Assembly (NCBI RefSeq): GCF_014284275.1
Contig: NZ_JACOFU010000002.1
Location: 542,623-606,622, forward strand
DNA from: Affinundibacterium amnicola
GTDB lineage: Bacteria; Pseudomonadota; Gammaproteobacteria; Burkholderiales; Burkholderiaceae_D
Reading direction: 5' to 3'
DNA: 64,000 nucleotides
Shown: in pieces, positions 1 through 9,245 of the stretch
Position numbering within the stretch: position 1 is the first letter of the stretch
How the letters are laid out: each line of letters opens with the position of its first letter
Program-made: the position numbers and the translations under genes
Notes under the pieces: model-generated
Seen by the model: the letters and a program-made list of their open reading frames with translations, nothing else
Databases searched by the model: none
Told to the model about the DNA's origin: nothing

Positions 1-139
1 CTTGAGCTGCCCCTAACCACGCAATCTTGCCATCTTTAACCGCAATCGCCGCATCACGGATAATGCCGTAATCAGCGCCCGCTTCCATGGTAGCGAGATG
101 GACGTTCAGCCACAGACTATCCCAATTAAGCAAGGACAT
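1..139 (-). CDS. hutI: imidazolonepropionase, N-terminal part (runs off window)
   Basis: Only the first 46 codons are in the window. Read leftward from an ATG at 139 they encode a protein starting [20 protein letters not shown], followed by a segment ending [13 protein letters not shown]. This is the usual start of the HutI amidohydrolase, with the N-terminal beta-sandwich before the metal site. HutI opens imidazolonepropionate to formiminoglutamate, the third step of histidine breakdown. The start overlaps the end of hutD by 14 bases, which points to translational coupling in one hut transcript. The catalytic part is outside the window, so identity rests on the short N-terminus plus the hut context. 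Confidence 0.8.
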   Translation of the reverse strand, partial: MSLLNWDSLWLNVHLATMEAGADYGIIRDAAIAVKDGKIAWLGAAQ

Positions 140-758
140 GCGCGCCTCCCTGTTGTTCATGATGACTCAAAAAACTAATCCGCATTAAATACAAAAGACT
201 GCCCTCTTCCGCTTCGATATGACAGCGGATACCGCTGGCTTCATGTTCTTCCTCCAATAAAACCAGATCGCCTTCTTCCAATTGTGTATGCGTAAGCAAT
301 TGCGCGTGACCTCTTTCGCAGTACACTAAAATCTGTTGTGCGTTTTCTGCATTGATCAGATGTTCACCTGCACTCAAACCTTGCATATGATGCTGACAAA
401 CATCGCGCCTTGTCATCAAATTCAGATCAACGACAGTGCCGCCTAGTAGTTCAGCATAAATATTGTCCTCACCGGAGAACCTATGCGGCAAACTCTCCTG
501 CGTTAGCGTGACATTTTTTTCCGCTGTGCTACCGACATCCGTTTTCAAGACCAAACCCGTGCCAGATAATATTGCTAAAGTGCGGTCTATCTGAGCAAAA
601 TGAGAAAACGGTCCATCCTGCGCGACGGTGGCCGTACTTAAACGCCAGACAAAATTATCGATACCTGCATTCTCAGGAAAAATCGCTAATTCGGTGGTAC
701 TACCACCACCATTTTTCCACGGCATCGTACGGTAATCTTTTGCGGTCCATTTACGCAT
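126..758 (-). CDS. hutD: HutD family protein of histidine utilisation
   Basis: This 210-residue protein has the HutD signature near its N-terminus ([18 protein letters not shown], then [17 protein letters not shown]) and the two-barrel cupin-like composition of the family. HutD is conserved in proteobacterial hut operons. In Pseudomonas it has been proposed to limit or tune hut expression, possibly by binding urocanate or formiminoglutamate; no enzyme activity is established. The ATG at 758 is chosen over an upstream TTG at 773 because GAGAG lies just upstream and the protein then starts MRKWTAKDY, as in relatives. It lies between hutH and hutI and overlaps the hutI start. Confidence 0.88.
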   Translation of the reverse strand: MRKWTAKDYRTMPWKNGGGSTTELAIFPENAGIDNFVWRLSTATVAQDGPFSHFAQIDRTLAILSGTGLVLKTDVGSTAEKNVTLTQESLPHRFSGEDNIYAELLGGTVVDLNLMTRRDVCQHHMQGLSAGEHLINAENAQQILVYCERGHAQLLTHTQLEEGDLVLLEEEHEASGIRCHIEAEEGSLLYLMRISFLSHHEQQGGAHVLA

Positions 759-799
759 GGCTTCTCTCAACAATAAGTAAACTCAAAATCAATAGTAAA

Positions 800-864
800 C
801 CGCAGAGGCGCAGAGTACGCAGAGATGTTTAAAAAATTTCTCTGTATAGTCTGCGCCTCTGCGG
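800..864. repeat. 65-bp hairpin repeat, copy 1 (CCGCAGAG family)
   Basis: Perfect 14-bp arms (CCGCAGAGGCGCAG at 800-813, its reverse complement at 851-864) enclose an inner imperfect stem AGAGA/TCTCT around a TTTAAAAAATTT core. A diverged copy is at 47661-47723, and an apparently interrupted one spans 2499-2637. It sits between hutD and hutH. It could act as a transcript-stabilising or attenuating hairpin, or be a miniature mobile or REP-like element. No coding content. Confidence 0.75.
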
Positions 865-873
865 CAAAAAACA

Positions 874-926
874 CTACAACTTGTGCTGCAACTACGCTAC
901 AACTATGCAGCAACTAAGCTACAACT
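874..926. repeat. short tandem repeat of about 22 bp at the hutH stop
   Basis: Two and a partial copies of a unit starting CTACAACT: 874-896 (23 bp), 897-918 (22 bp) and 919-926. The last copy runs up to the hutH stop codon. The second halves of the units differ (TGTGCTGCAACTACG against ATGCAGCAACTAAG). Probably slippage-generated; no function can be assigned. Confidence 0.6.
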
Positions 927-2467
927 TAAGCCAAATACAAATGCGAATACAGATCTGCACATTGTGCGCTCAAAGCGCCATCAACCACTAAGGATTTCGC
1001 TGCTTCGATGTCTGGCGCAAAGAAACGATCTTTGTCGTAGAACGCGACTTTAGAACGCAACAACTGGTGCACGGTCGTTAATTTATCTGAAGTTTTCAAA
1101 GGCTGATGGAAGTCCACACCCTGTGCCGCAGCTAATAATTCTATACCGACAATAGTAGCAGTATTGTGCGCCATTTCGTGCAGACGACGACCAGCAAATG
1201 TCGCCATACTGACGTGATCTTCTTGATTAGCTGAAGTTGGAATCGTATCGACACTAGCTGGATGGGCGTGCGATTTATTTTCGGATGCCAAGGCTGCCGC
1301 TGTCACGTGTGCAATCATAAAGCCAGAATTCAAACCAGATGATGGTACTAAGAATGGTGGCAAGCCTGAGATAGATGCATCGATCAGCAAGGCGATACGA
1401 CGCTCAGAAATAGAACCAATTTCGGCGATCGCCAAAGCCAAAGTATCGGCGGCAAAAGCGACTGGCTCTGCGTGGAAATTACCACCAGAAATCACTTCAT
1501 TCGTATCGACAAACACCAAAGGATTATCGGTTACCGCATTCGCCTCTGTCAGCAAAGTACGCGCGGCATTATTGATGATATCTAAACACGCGCCCATCAC
1601 CTGTGGCTGGCAACGCAAGCAGTATGGATCTTGCACACGTTCATCATTGACCAAATGCGATTGACGGATTTCACTGCCAGTCAACAGCGTACGATAAATA
1701 TTCGCGGTCGCAATTTGACCAGGCTGACCACGCACTGCGTGAATACGCGGATCAAACGGTGCATCGCTACCCTTCGCCGCATCGACCGACAAGGCGCCCG
1801 TGATCGTTGCCGCTTCTAATAAACGCTCAGCCAGGAACAAACCATTCAATGCCAAAGCAGTTGACACTTGCGTACCGTTGATCAAAGCTAAACCTTCTTT
1901 CGCCGCCAAAACGACAGGCGTGATACCTGCTTGAGCCAACGCCGCTTTGGCATCAACCATCTTGCCGTCAACGCGTACCTGACCTTCACCCATGATCGCT
2001 AAAGTCATGTGCGACAAAGGCGCTAAATCACCAGACGCACCGACTGAACCCTTGACTGGAATCGCTGGCATGATACCCGCGTTATAGGCCGCGATCATGG
2101 TGTCGATCACGGATGCCCGAATGCCCGAAAAACCACGCGCCAGACTGGCAATCTTCATTGCAATAATCAAGCGCACGACTTCATCAGCAATCAATTCACC
2201 TGAACCGACTGAATGCGACAAGATCAGATTTTTTTGCAGCAATTCTAGATCTTCGTCTGGAATACGCGTCTTCGCGAGTTTACCAAAACCGGTATTGATA
2301 CCATAAGCCGCATCCCCTTTGGCGACGATACGATCGATGGTTGCAGAAGATTCATTGATCGCGGCATAGGCAGATTCTGCCAAGGCCAGCTTGAAAGGTT
2401 GTTGCCAGATCGCGCGTAAGTCAGCGAGTTTGAATTGACCTGGTTGGATGGTGAAAGTTGTGCTCAT
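926..2467 (-). CDS. hutH: histidine ammonia-lyase
   Basis: This enzyme deaminates L-histidine to trans-urocanate and ammonia, the first step of the pathway. The 513-residue length matches the family. The Ala144-Ser145-Gly146 triad, within [15 protein letters not shown], forms the MIO electrophile. Other conserved parts are the [10 protein letters not shown] segment near residue 56 and the QDxxS-type motif ([17 protein letters not shown]). The ATG at 2467 is preceded by AAGGACAAGAAT, a good ribosome site. It follows hutU with a 187-bp gap filled by repeats and precedes hutD by 167 bp. Cytoplasmic tetramer by family knowledge. Expression is expected to be controlled by HutC through the upstream hutU promoter region. 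Confidence 0.97.
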   Translation of the reverse strand: MSTTFTIQPGQFKLADLRAIWQQPFKLALAESAYAAINESSATIDRIVAKGDAAYGINTGFGKLAKTRIPDEDLELLQKNLILSHSVGSGELIADEVVRLIIAMKIASLARGFSGIRASVIDTMIAAYNAGIMPAIPVKGSVGASGDLAPLSHMTLAIMGEGQVRVDGKMVDAKAALAQAGITPVVLAAKEGLALINGTQVSTALALNGLFLAERLLEAATITGALSVDAAKGSDAPFDPRIHAVRGQPGQIATANIYRTLLTGSEIRQSHLVNDERVQDPYCLRCQPQVMGACLDIINNAARTLLTEANAVTDNPLVFVDTNEVISGGNFHAEPVAFAADTLALAIAEIGSISERRIALLIDASISGLPPFLVPSSGLNSGFMIAHVTAAALASENKSHAHPASVDTIPTSANQEDHVSMATFAGRRLHEMAHNTATIVGIELLAAAQGVDFHQPLKTSDKLTTVHQLLRSKVAFYDKDRFFAPDIEAAKSLVVDGALSAQCADLYSHLYLA

Positions 2468-2498
2468 ATTCTTGTCCTTTATCTTTACATTCTTTTTG

Positions 2499-2637
2499 CC
2501 GCAGAGGCGCAGAGAATTTTGTAGGCTTTCGTAGGGTGCGCCTTGCGCACCTCACATTTACGGCTTACTCATCGTCTTGGTGCGCATGGCGCACCCTACT
2601 ACTTCTGCACGCCATAAATTTACTGCGCACTCTGCAT
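2499..2637. repeat. hairpin repeat, copy 2, apparently split by a second repeat
   Basis: CCGCAGAGGCGCAGAG at 2499-2514 repeats the left arm of the hairpin at 800-864. CTGCGCACTCTGCA at 2623-2636 resembles its right arm, with one extra base and a worn end. Between them lies a different inverted repeat at 2531-2599. Removing that 69-bp block leaves about 70 bp, close to the 63-65 bp of the other copies, so it looks like a nested insertion. Confidence 0.5.
2531..2599. repeat. 69-bp inverted repeat of the GTAGGGTGCGCC type
   Basis: Left arm GTAGGGTGCGCCTTGCGCACC (21 bp, 2531-2551, given as position and key bases) pairs with 2579-2599, 20 of 21 positions matching, around a 27-bp loop. GTAGGGTGCGC repeats of this kind are widespread in bacterial intergenic DNA by general knowledge. 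It lies inside the remains of another hairpin repeat between hutH and hutU. Confidence 0.75.
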
Positions 2638-2654
2638 TAAAAAATTACTCAAAT

Positions 2655-4346
2655 TTACTTAATCATCGGCAATTGCAAGCCATTACGCTTAGCACATGCC
2701 ACAGCTTGTTCGTAACCCGCATCGGCATGGCGCATCACGCCTGAACCGCAATCGTTGACCAACACGCGGGCTAAACGTTTAGCTGCCGCTTCAGTGCCAT
2801 CGGCCACAATCACCATACCTGAATGCTGCGAGTAGCCCATACCTACACCGCCACCATGATGCAAGGAAACCCAGCTCGCACCGCCTGCTGTATTTAATAA
2901 TGCATTCAACAAAGGCCAATCAGATACTGCATCGGTACCATCTTTCATACTTTCAGTTTCACGATTTGGACTAGAGACAGATCCGGTATCAAGGTGATCA
3001 CGACCAATGACGATAGGTGCCTTCAGCTCGCCGTTTTGTACCATCTCATTGAAAGCCAAACCTGCAATATGACGCTCACCTAAACCTAACCAGCAAATAC
3101 GTGCTGGCAAACCTTGGAAGGCAATGCGCTCACCCGCCATATCCAACCACTTATGCACGCCTTTATTCTCAGGGAATAATTCTTTAATCTTGGCATCGGT
3201 CTTGCGAATGTCTTCTGGATCACCAGACAAAGCCACCCAACGGAATGGGCCTTTACCGTCACAAAATAAAGGACGGATATAGGCAGGTACAAAACCTGGG
3301 AAGTCGAAAGCATTCTTCACGCCAGTATCGAAGGCGACTTGGCGAATATTGTTGCCGTAATCGACCGTAGGAATGCCCATCGCATGGAAATCTAACATGG
3401 CCTGTACGTGTACAGCACAAGCTTGCGCTGCATCTGCGGTTAACTTCGCGTGCTGGCTCGCATCGTGTTGCGCTGCCTTCCATTGTTCAACGCTCCAACC
3501 GATAGGCAAGTAACCGTTAATCAAATCATGCGCAGAAGTTTGATCTGTGACCAAGTCCGGCTTGATGCCACCCGCTTTCGCACGTTTTACTAATTCAGGC
3601 AAAATCTCTGCTGCGTTACCCAACAAAGCAATTGAAATCGCGTCTTTACGTGCGGTGTGATATTTAATCAGTTCGATCGCGTCATCAATGTCTTTTGCTT
3701 GCTTATCGACATAGCGTGTACGCAGGCGGAAGTCGATGCTGGACTGTTGACATTCGATATTCAGAGACACTGCACCCGCAAATGTTGCTGCCAAAGGCTG
3801 TGCACCACCCATGCCACCCAAGCCCGCAGTCAAGATCCAGCGCCCCCCCCAATCGCCACCAAAATGCTGACGACCAGCTTCGGCAAAAGTCTCATACGTA
3901 CCTTGCACGATACCTTGGGTGCCAATATAAATCCAACTACCGGCTGTCATCTGACCGTACATGAACAAGCCTTTGCGGTCTAGTTCATTGAAGTGTTCCC
4001 AGTTCGCCCACTTCGGCACTAGGTTGGAATTGGCGATCAAGACACGTGGAGAATCTTCAGTGGTTTTAAAAATACCAACTGGCTTACCCGATTGAATCAG
4101 CAAAGTTTCATCTTCGCCCAAATCTTTCAAGCTGGCCAAAATCTGGTCATAGCATTCCCAATTACGTGCAGCGCGACCGATACCGCCGTACACGACTAAA
4201 TGCTTGGGATTTTCTGCGACTTCTTTGTCGAGATTATTTTGAATCATGCGGTAAGCCGCTTCGGCTACCCAAGTTTTACACACCTTTTCAGCGCCGCGTG
4301 GTGCGCGGATTTCACGACTTGCATCCCAGCGTGGATCATTATTCAT
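2655..4346 (-). CDS. hutU: urocanate hydratase
   Basis: Converts urocanate to imidazolonepropionate using tightly bound NAD+ as an electrophile, the second pathway step. The length of 563 residues is typical. Recognised segments are the N-terminal [15 protein letters not shown], the glycine-rich NAD-binding stretch [20 protein letters not shown], and [18 protein letters not shown], which carries the conserved cysteine and loop. The ATG at 4346 follows AGGAG with 6 bases between. It is the first gene of the leftward hut transcript (hutU-hutH-hutD-hutI) and is divergent from hutC across a 212-bp control region with a palindromic operator. Confidence 0.98.
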   Translation of the reverse strand: MNNDPRWDASREIRAPRGAEKVCKTWVAEAAYRMIQNNLDKEVAENPKHLVVYGGIGRAARNWECYDQILASLKDLGEDETLLIQSGKPVGIFKTTEDSPRVLIANSNLVPKWANWEHFNELDRKGLFMYGQMTAGSWIYIGTQGIVQGTYETFAEAGRQHFGGDWGGRWILTAGLGGMGGAQPLAATFAGAVSLNIECQQSSIDFRLRTRYVDKQAKDIDDAIELIKYHTARKDAISIALLGNAAEILPELVKRAKAGGIKPDLVTDQTSAHDLINGYLPIGWSVEQWKAAQHDASQHAKLTADAAQACAVHVQAMLDFHAMGIPTVDYGNNIRQVAFDTGVKNAFDFPGFVPAYIRPLFCDGKGPFRWVALSGDPEDIRKTDAKIKELFPENKGVHKWLDMAGERIAFQGLPARICWLGLGERHIAGLAFNEMVQNGELKAPIVIGRDHLDTGSVSSPNRETESMKDGTDAVSDWPLLNALLNTAGGASWVSLHHGGGVGMGYSQHSGMVIVADGTEAAAKRLARVLVNDCGSGVMRHADAGYEQAVACAKRNGLQLPMIK

Positions 4347-4453
4347 CTTTATCTCCTAAAAATTCAAAGCTCAAAAAATTCCCAACAACACCAACAAATA
4401 AAGATATTCATCAGATGTAGCAAGGACACAATAATTAATTTGATTTGCAGTTT

Positions 4454-4471
4454 AAGTTGTATATACAACTT
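4454..4471. promoter_or_regulatory. probable HutC operator (18-bp palindrome)
   Basis: AAGTTGTATATACAACTT is a perfect palindrome between hutU and hutC, 107 bp from the hutU ATG and 87 bp from the hutC ATG. It contains the TTGTATATACAA core described for HutC sites in Pseudomonas and fits the TGT-N4-ACA pattern. HutC should bind it without urocanate and release it when urocanate accumulates, controlling both divergent promoters. Confidence 0.8.
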
Positions 4472-4558
4472 ATGCAAGCGATTTTTTTTAATTCTGTGCG
4501 AAAATAGAAGCCAATTACTGTTATCTAGCAAACATCAAATCATCCATTCATCGATCCT

Positions 4559-5269
4559 ATGGCTACAACCCCTGCTGTTACTCCTGCTTTTCAAATGATC
4601 AAAGATTTTCTATTAAGGGAAATTCAAGCTGGCACTTGGAAGGAAGGTGATGCAGTTCCCTCGGAGGCGGCGTTGGCTCAACAGTTTAATGTGTCACGCA
4701 TGACAGTCAATCGTGCGGTGCGGGAACTGACCAGCGAACAAATTCTTAATCGAATTCAAGGTTCAGGAACTTATGTCGCGCAACAAAAATACCAAGCAAC
4801 ATTAGTTGCCATTAAGAGTATTGCTGAAGAGGTTCGGGCACGAGGGCACGAACACAGAAGTGAGCTGCATGAATTGTCCTCGATTGAAGCGAACGAATCT
4901 CTTGCCGAAAAATTTCAAGTCAATGCTGGTCACATCTTATTTCATTCGGTGATCGTCCATTTCGAGAATGAAATCGCGATTCAAGTTGAGGATCGCTGGG
5001 TTAATTCCGCGCTAGCACAAGACTACTTGACACAAAACTTTATCAGCAAAACGCCGAATGAATACTTAATGGAAGTGGCGCCATTACAAGGTGTAGATTA
5101 CAGCATAGAAGCCGTAATGGCACCCAAATCAATCGCCGATATGCTACACATTTCAAGCAAAGACGCTTGCCTAGTTTTACACAGAAAAACACGCTCACAA
5201 AATCAAATCGCCACCATCGTCACGATGTGGCATCCTGGCACACGTTACCAATTTACCGGGAGTTTTTAA
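4559..5269 (+). CDS. hutC: histidine utilisation repressor HutC (GntR family)
   Basis: A 236-residue regulator with an N-terminal GntR winged helix (about residues 8-75, including PSEAALAQQFNVSRMTVNRA and RIQGSGTYVA) and a C-terminal UTRA ligand domain (about 90-230, ending ATIVTMWHPGTRYQFTGSF). The ending RYQFTGSF is typical of HutC. The known inducer is urocanate. It is divergent from the hut genes it should repress and has a perfect palindrome upstream. The ATG at 4559 fits the family start (TPAFQMIKDFLLREI). No strong Shine-Dalgarno sequence is visible. Confidence 0.95.
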   Translation: MATTPAVTPAFQMIKDFLLREIQAGTWKEGDAVPSEAALAQQFNVSRMTVNRAVRELTSEQILNRIQGSGTYVAQQKYQATLVAIKSIAEEVRARGHEHRSELHELSSIEANESLAEKFQVNAGHILFHSVIVHFENEIAIQVEDRWVNSALAQDYLTQNFISKTPNEYLMEVAPLQGVDYSIEAVMAPKSIADMLHISSKDACLVLHRKTRSQNQIATIVTMWHPGTRYQFTGSF

Positions 5270-5385
5270 GCCGTTTTCAGCTGTTTTTAGGCATGGCAAA
5301 AATCAACAAAATCGAGCAGAACTATTGCAACATAAGCGAATCCAATTCCCTCTCATCAATGCATTGTTATTCTAAGCAGGTACGC

Positions 5386-7629
5386 ATGTTATTTCATCAG
5401 CGCTTAAAAAAACTATCGACAATCATTTTGATTTCTAGCTGTAGTTTTGTACTGTCTACCGCTAACGCACAAGTCCACAAATTAGAGGAACATACGCCTG
5501 CGGTTAAAGAGCGACCAAAAGTCGCCCTTGTGCTATCCGGCGGAGGGGCACGTGGCTTTGCGCATATTGGTGTATTACGTGTTTTAAAAGAGATGCGCAT
5601 CCCTATCGATTTCGTTGTCGGCACCAGTATGGGAGCTGTAGTAGGTGGCGCGTATGCTGCAGGTCGTTCGATTGAAGACATTGAAGATATCGTTCGCAAT
5701 ACTTCATGGGATACGGTATTGGCCGATCGTCCTGCACGCGATGCTCTGGATTTCAGACGTAGAGAGGAAGATGTTAATCTACCGTCTCGTATTGAGTTTG
5801 CGGTTACCAAATCGGGCATCACCTTCCCACCATCGGCAGCAGGAAATTCAGCGCTTGAACAAGCACTGACCCGTCTATTACCAAATGGGATGAAGAGTGA
5901 ACATATCAATCATCTGCCGATTCCATTTCGCTCGGTTGCATCGGATCTGGTGACAGGTGAAATGGTCGAACTGACAGATACGCCTCTGTTTATTACACTA
6001 CGTGCCTCACTTGCAGTACCGGGCATGTTTGCTCCAGTGCACATTAACAAACGCCTAGTCGTTGATGGTGGCTTAGTGCGCAACCTGCCTATCGATATGG
6101 CAAAGAAAATGGGCGCAGATATTGTCATTGCGGTCAATGTCGGTACACCACTTGCGCAGGAAAAAGAGCTTGGTAGTGCCATCAGCGTCGCCCAACAAAT
6201 GCTGCAAATATTAACCGAGCAGAATGTACAACGTTCTTTAAAAGAACTTCGCCCTAAAGATATATTAATTGCGCCGAATCTGAGTGGCATCGACTTTCTC
6301 GACTTTGATGAACATCACAATGCCATGCTGGCGGGAGATATCGCGACACGTCAGTTAGAAACACGGCTGCAACATTTACAATCGACACCAGAAGATTATC
6401 GACGTTACGAACAATTACGTACCGCTGAAGGCAGCACTCCAGACAGAGCGCTAAAGATCGCCAGTATAGAAATTCAAGGAACACAAAATATCAATCCAGA
6501 TATTTTATTAAAACAATCAGGACTGCAGTTAAACGAACTTACGAGTGAGGAAAAAATTCGTCAAGTCACTGGAAAACTGTATGGTCGCGGAGATCTCGAC
6601 CATGTCGAAGTGGAAATCGATGATCGTGGTGAAGAGCGTGATGTCGTCATCAAAACACATGAGGCGGTCTGGAGTAAAAATCGCCTACGTCTTGGCCTTG
6701 AGTTATCAAGCGACTTTAATGATACCCATAAATTTTCGCTAGGCGCGATGCATATCGCAGCATCACAAAACAGATGGGGTGGCGAAGCAAGAATAATTGC
6801 CAAAATTGGTTCAGACCGAATTTTAGGTGCACAATTCTTCCAACCCTTAGGGGTAGGCAGCGAATGGTTTATCGCGCCTTCACTTCAAAGTAATGCCTCA
6901 TCTACCGATCTGTTCTCTGAAGGCAGAAAACTAATTCGTTATGGCTATAAAGCAAACAGCATTATTTTACCCTTCGGCAGGCAAATTGGAAATTGGGGTG
7001 ACATCCAAATTGGCGTGCGACGTGAACGCGTGGAAGTAAAAAAATTATTGCCTGAAGAATCTGGACCCGATGTCAGAATCTTTCAAACCACAGAATTCTT
7101 GCGCTACCGAGTCGATACCATTGATTCACTGGCTTACCCTACACGCGGCAATTATTTAACCATGGAATGGGATCGTGCTTTAGATCAAGATGGCAATAAG
7201 AAGGCCATTCTCAATTCCTCAGTTCTGGGAATGTCGGCTTTCAAACGTGGTGAATGGGCTGGTCATATTTACGGTGAATGGTCGCGCTCACAAGGTGATA
7301 TTGCACCATTATCCTTGGGTGGTTTTTTGCGACTGTCTGGAACACCTGCCGAATCGCTATCCAATAAAACCGTAGCACTTGGACGGGTGGTGATCGCACA
7401 TCGCATCGGTAGCATGCCAGCAGCACTAGGCGGCGCAGTTCGCTTAGGATTTTCAGCGGAACTAGGTGGCGGCTTTAAAGAAAATGAAGCGGTTAAGTTC
7501 AGCAAGATTAAACGTGCAGTGAGCAGCTTCGTCGCCTTTGATACACGCTTCGGTCCGCTCTATTTTGGCGCTGGCGCGACACAAGGTATCGGTTCAAGTT
7601 TTTATCTGTTTTTAGGACCAATCTGGTGA
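5386..7629 (+). CDS. patatin-like phospholipase with POTRA and outer-membrane barrel (PlpD type)
   Basis: The 747-residue protein has a signal peptide (residues 1-28, cleavage after TANA). A patatin domain follows, with oxyanion motif GGGARG at 52-57, nucleophile motif GTSMG with Ser81, and the catalytic Asp227 in VVDGGLVRN. Then comes one POTRA-like segment (about 350-425, LKIASIEIQGTQNI onward) and a surface-antigen type 16-strand barrel to the C-terminus (ending FLGPIW). This order matches PlpD, the type Vd autotransporter phospholipase A. The ATG at 5386 is chosen because it gives the signal peptide and has AAGCAGG upstream; the frame stays open back to 5167 inside hutC. Its 3' end overlaps the convergent HTH gene by 28 bp. 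Confidence 0.88.
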   Translation: MLFHQRLKKLSTIILISSCSFVLSTANAQVHKLEEHTPAVKERPKVALVLSGGGARGFAHIGVLRVLKEMRIPIDFVVGTSMGAVVGGAYAAGRSIEDIEDIVRNTSWDTVLADRPARDALDFRRREEDVNLPSRIEFAVTKSGITFPPSAAGNSALEQALTRLLPNGMKSEHINHLPIPFRSVASDLVTGEMVELTDTPLFITLRASLAVPGMFAPVHINKRLVVDGGLVRNLPIDMAKKMGADIVIAVNVGTPLAQEKELGSAISVAQQMLQILTEQNVQRSLKELRPKDILIAPNLSGIDFLDFDEHHNAMLAGDIATRQLETRLQHLQSTPEDYRRYEQLRTAEGSTPDRALKIASIEIQGTQNINPDILLKQSGLQLNELTSEEKIRQVTGKLYGRGDLDHVEVEIDDRGEERDVVIKTHEAVWSKNRLRLGLELSSDFNDTHKFSLGAMHIAASQNRWGGEARIIAKIGSDRILGAQFFQPLGVGSEWFIAPSLQSNASSTDLFSEGRKLIRYGYKANSIILPFGRQIGNWGDIQIGVRRERVEVKKLLPEESGPDVRIFQTTEFLRYRVDTIDSLAYPTRGNYLTMEWDRALDQDGNKKAILNSSVLGMSAFKRGEWAGHIYGEWSRSQGDIAPLSLGGFLRLSGTPAESLSNKTVALGRVVIAHRIGSMPAALGGAVRLGFSAELGGGFKENEAVKFSKIKRAVSSFVAFDTRFGPLYFGAGATQGIGSSFYLFLGPIW

Positions 7630-8393
7630 ACCACCCGGCCTTTTGTATTGGCCATCGTGGCGGGACGACGCAATGCGGTAAATGCAGAAAACTCCCAGGA
7701 ACGAAAGCCTAGCATTAAGGTATAGCCATCACGATCTTCAGCAGGGAGACGGCGATCTTCATGCTGCAAGCGGGCGATTTCTGCGGTCAATTGTTGGATT
7801 TTCTGCTGAATTTCTTGCGCGCTATTTTTCGATAAGCGAGCGGGTACGCACATTAAGGTTTCACCAGTCCCATCAAAACGTCCGTTGAAATAATCGGCGA
7901 CAACCACTTCCTTAAAGAAAGCTTGAATAGGTCCATCAGCACGCCAGCGGAATGCTGGAGAAACCCGCAAACGGTAGCGATTCATCGGTTTAAGCTCGAT
8001 TAACTCAAGCTTATCAAGCTCAATCATACAAAGAATGCATTCCGCCTCAGTTAAGGTATAAGTCTCAATAATTTGCTCAAAAGTCCAATGACCAAGACAA
8101 GAAATAGCCACCAATAATAATTTGGGATTTTCCATCAAGGCTCGCTCTTGCGATAAGGTTAAATTATCTGTTTGTGGTGTAACATCAGCGGCCTGACGCA
8201 GCACATCTTCTAATGAGATTTCGGAAACTTTACAAATTTGAGCCATGCGTGACAAAGTCATATCCTTCTGCCCAAACATACGCTTGATACTCGACTCACT
8301 CATTTCAATTAAATGCGCAAGCTGTTTATAGGTCATACCAACTCTGCGCAATTCTGTACGTAAAACCTCTAGCAACATCTCTGGAGAACTCAT
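7602..8393 (-). CDS. helix-turn-helix (XRE-type) transcriptional regulator
   Basis: The 263-residue protein has an N-terminal helix-turn-helix at about residues 18-60 (MTYKQLAHLIEMSESSIKRM, then MTLSRMAQICKVS), like Cro/C1 regulators. The long C-terminal part (about 85-263) has no motif I can name; it includes an acidic and basic coiled segment (about 190-215) and may bind a ligand or form a dimer. ATG at 8393 with AGGAG upstream. It is convergent with the patatin gene and overlaps its last 28 bp, so the two transcripts must be antisense at their ends. The target is unknown; its own promoter is a possibility. Confidence 0.75.
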   Translation of the reverse strand: MSSPEMLLEVLRTELRRVGMTYKQLAHLIEMSESSIKRMFGQKDMTLSRMAQICKVSEISLEDVLRQAADVTPQTDNLTLSQERALMENPKLLLVAISCLGHWTFEQIIETYTLTEAECILCMIELDKLELIELKPMNRYRLRVSPAFRWRADGPIQAFFKEVVVADYFNGRFDGTGETLMCVPARLSKNSAQEIQQKIQQLTAEIARLQHEDRRLPAEDRDGYTLMLGFRSWEFSAFTALRRPATMANTKGRVVHQIGPKNR

Positions 8394-8465
8394 CTATCGC
8401 TCCTAATCTATCAACTAATTGATGTGTTTGATTTATGGGGTTAGCTTATGGACTTACTACTGAAC

Positions 8466-9245
8466 TTAATTGCTCTCTGATTTCGCAAGAAAATTAATCT
8501 CTTGCGCAGTCTTAGAGCCAATCACCACGCGATTTAAGTGACTAGGGATAACCGCATCGAACTCATTCAATGCCAAACGTCCCCCCATAATTTCGGCAAA
8601 ACGCTGAGGATGCAAAGGCGACTTATCAGGCTCTGCATAACCATCGGGAAATTTTGGGAAGTCTGTACTCAAATCGTATTTATCGGTCGCTCCCAAAGTA
8701 TGTAGAAATTCATGTGCAATCACGACATTATTCTTTTCACGCATGTCCGCACTCGCAAATACGTTGACTTGACCAATTAAGCCCTCTTGCAAAGCAGTCG
8801 AATGATGAACCTGTTGCCTTTGTGGATCAAAATATTGCACAAATAAACGCACCTGCGTTCCTGGCCCCTGCACTTTGGCATTGCGATATGCCCACCAGCG
8901 GAATTGCAGACTCCACCACATAATTTCAGCTACATTCGCATTTTCGGGCGGTGCTGGTGGTCTTTTTGCCAGCTTGCTTTGCAGGCGTATTTGAATTGAG
9001 GCGTGCTGAGTGCGTCCATACTTCTCGGCAGCATCGAGCATGAATTGTTCAATCGATGCGAATTCGTCGTGACTTAATCTGGAAATATAATCGTCTGCAA
9101 TCTCACTACCGTCACCGTTGATTGGATAGACATTCACCATCAAAGTGTATTTCCATTCAACGGATTGAGTTTTCGCCCGGTATCCAGAGTAACTGACTGC
9201 GGCCAGAATAAACAATAAAATAAAAATTCGAATCGTTTTAAACAT
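8466..9245 (-). CDS. membrane-anchored HExxH zinc-peptidase-like protein, family unknown
   Basis: The 259-residue protein starts with one transmembrane helix or uncleaved signal (about residues 5-22, IRIFILLFILAAVSYSGYR), placing the rest in the periplasm. Around residue 178 is HEFLHTLGATDKY. His178, Glu179 and His182 form the zinc/catalytic HExxH. The following Gly185 and Asp188 give HExxHxxGxxD, a metzincin-like arrangement with Asp in place of the third His. A conserved-looking EIMGGRLALNEFD segment follows, in the place where metzincins have a Met-turn. I do not recognise a named family and the substrate is unknown. It lies 72 bp upstream of the HTH gene on the same strand. Confidence 0.7.
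   Translation of the reverse strand: MFKTIRIFILLFILAAVSYSGYRAKTQSVEWKYTLMVNVYPINGDGSEIADDYISRLSHDEFASIEQFMLDAAEKYGRTQHASIQIRLQSKLAKRPPAPPENANVAEIMWWSLQFRWWAYRNAKVQGPGTQVRLFVQYFDPQRQQVHHSTALQEGLIGQVNVFASADMREKNNVVIAHEFLHTLGATDKYDLSTDFPKFPDGYAEPDKSPLHPQRFAEIMGGRLALNEFDAVIPSHLNRVVIGSKTAQEINFLAKSESN

Noticed and set aside
3657-3983. 108-codon frame antisense to hutU.
   Set aside because: Shadow of a strongly conserved gene; no independent support.
5167-5385. Long upstream extension of the patatin frame (820 residues from 5167).
   Set aside because: It overlaps the end of hutC and would bury the clear signal peptide that starts at 5386.
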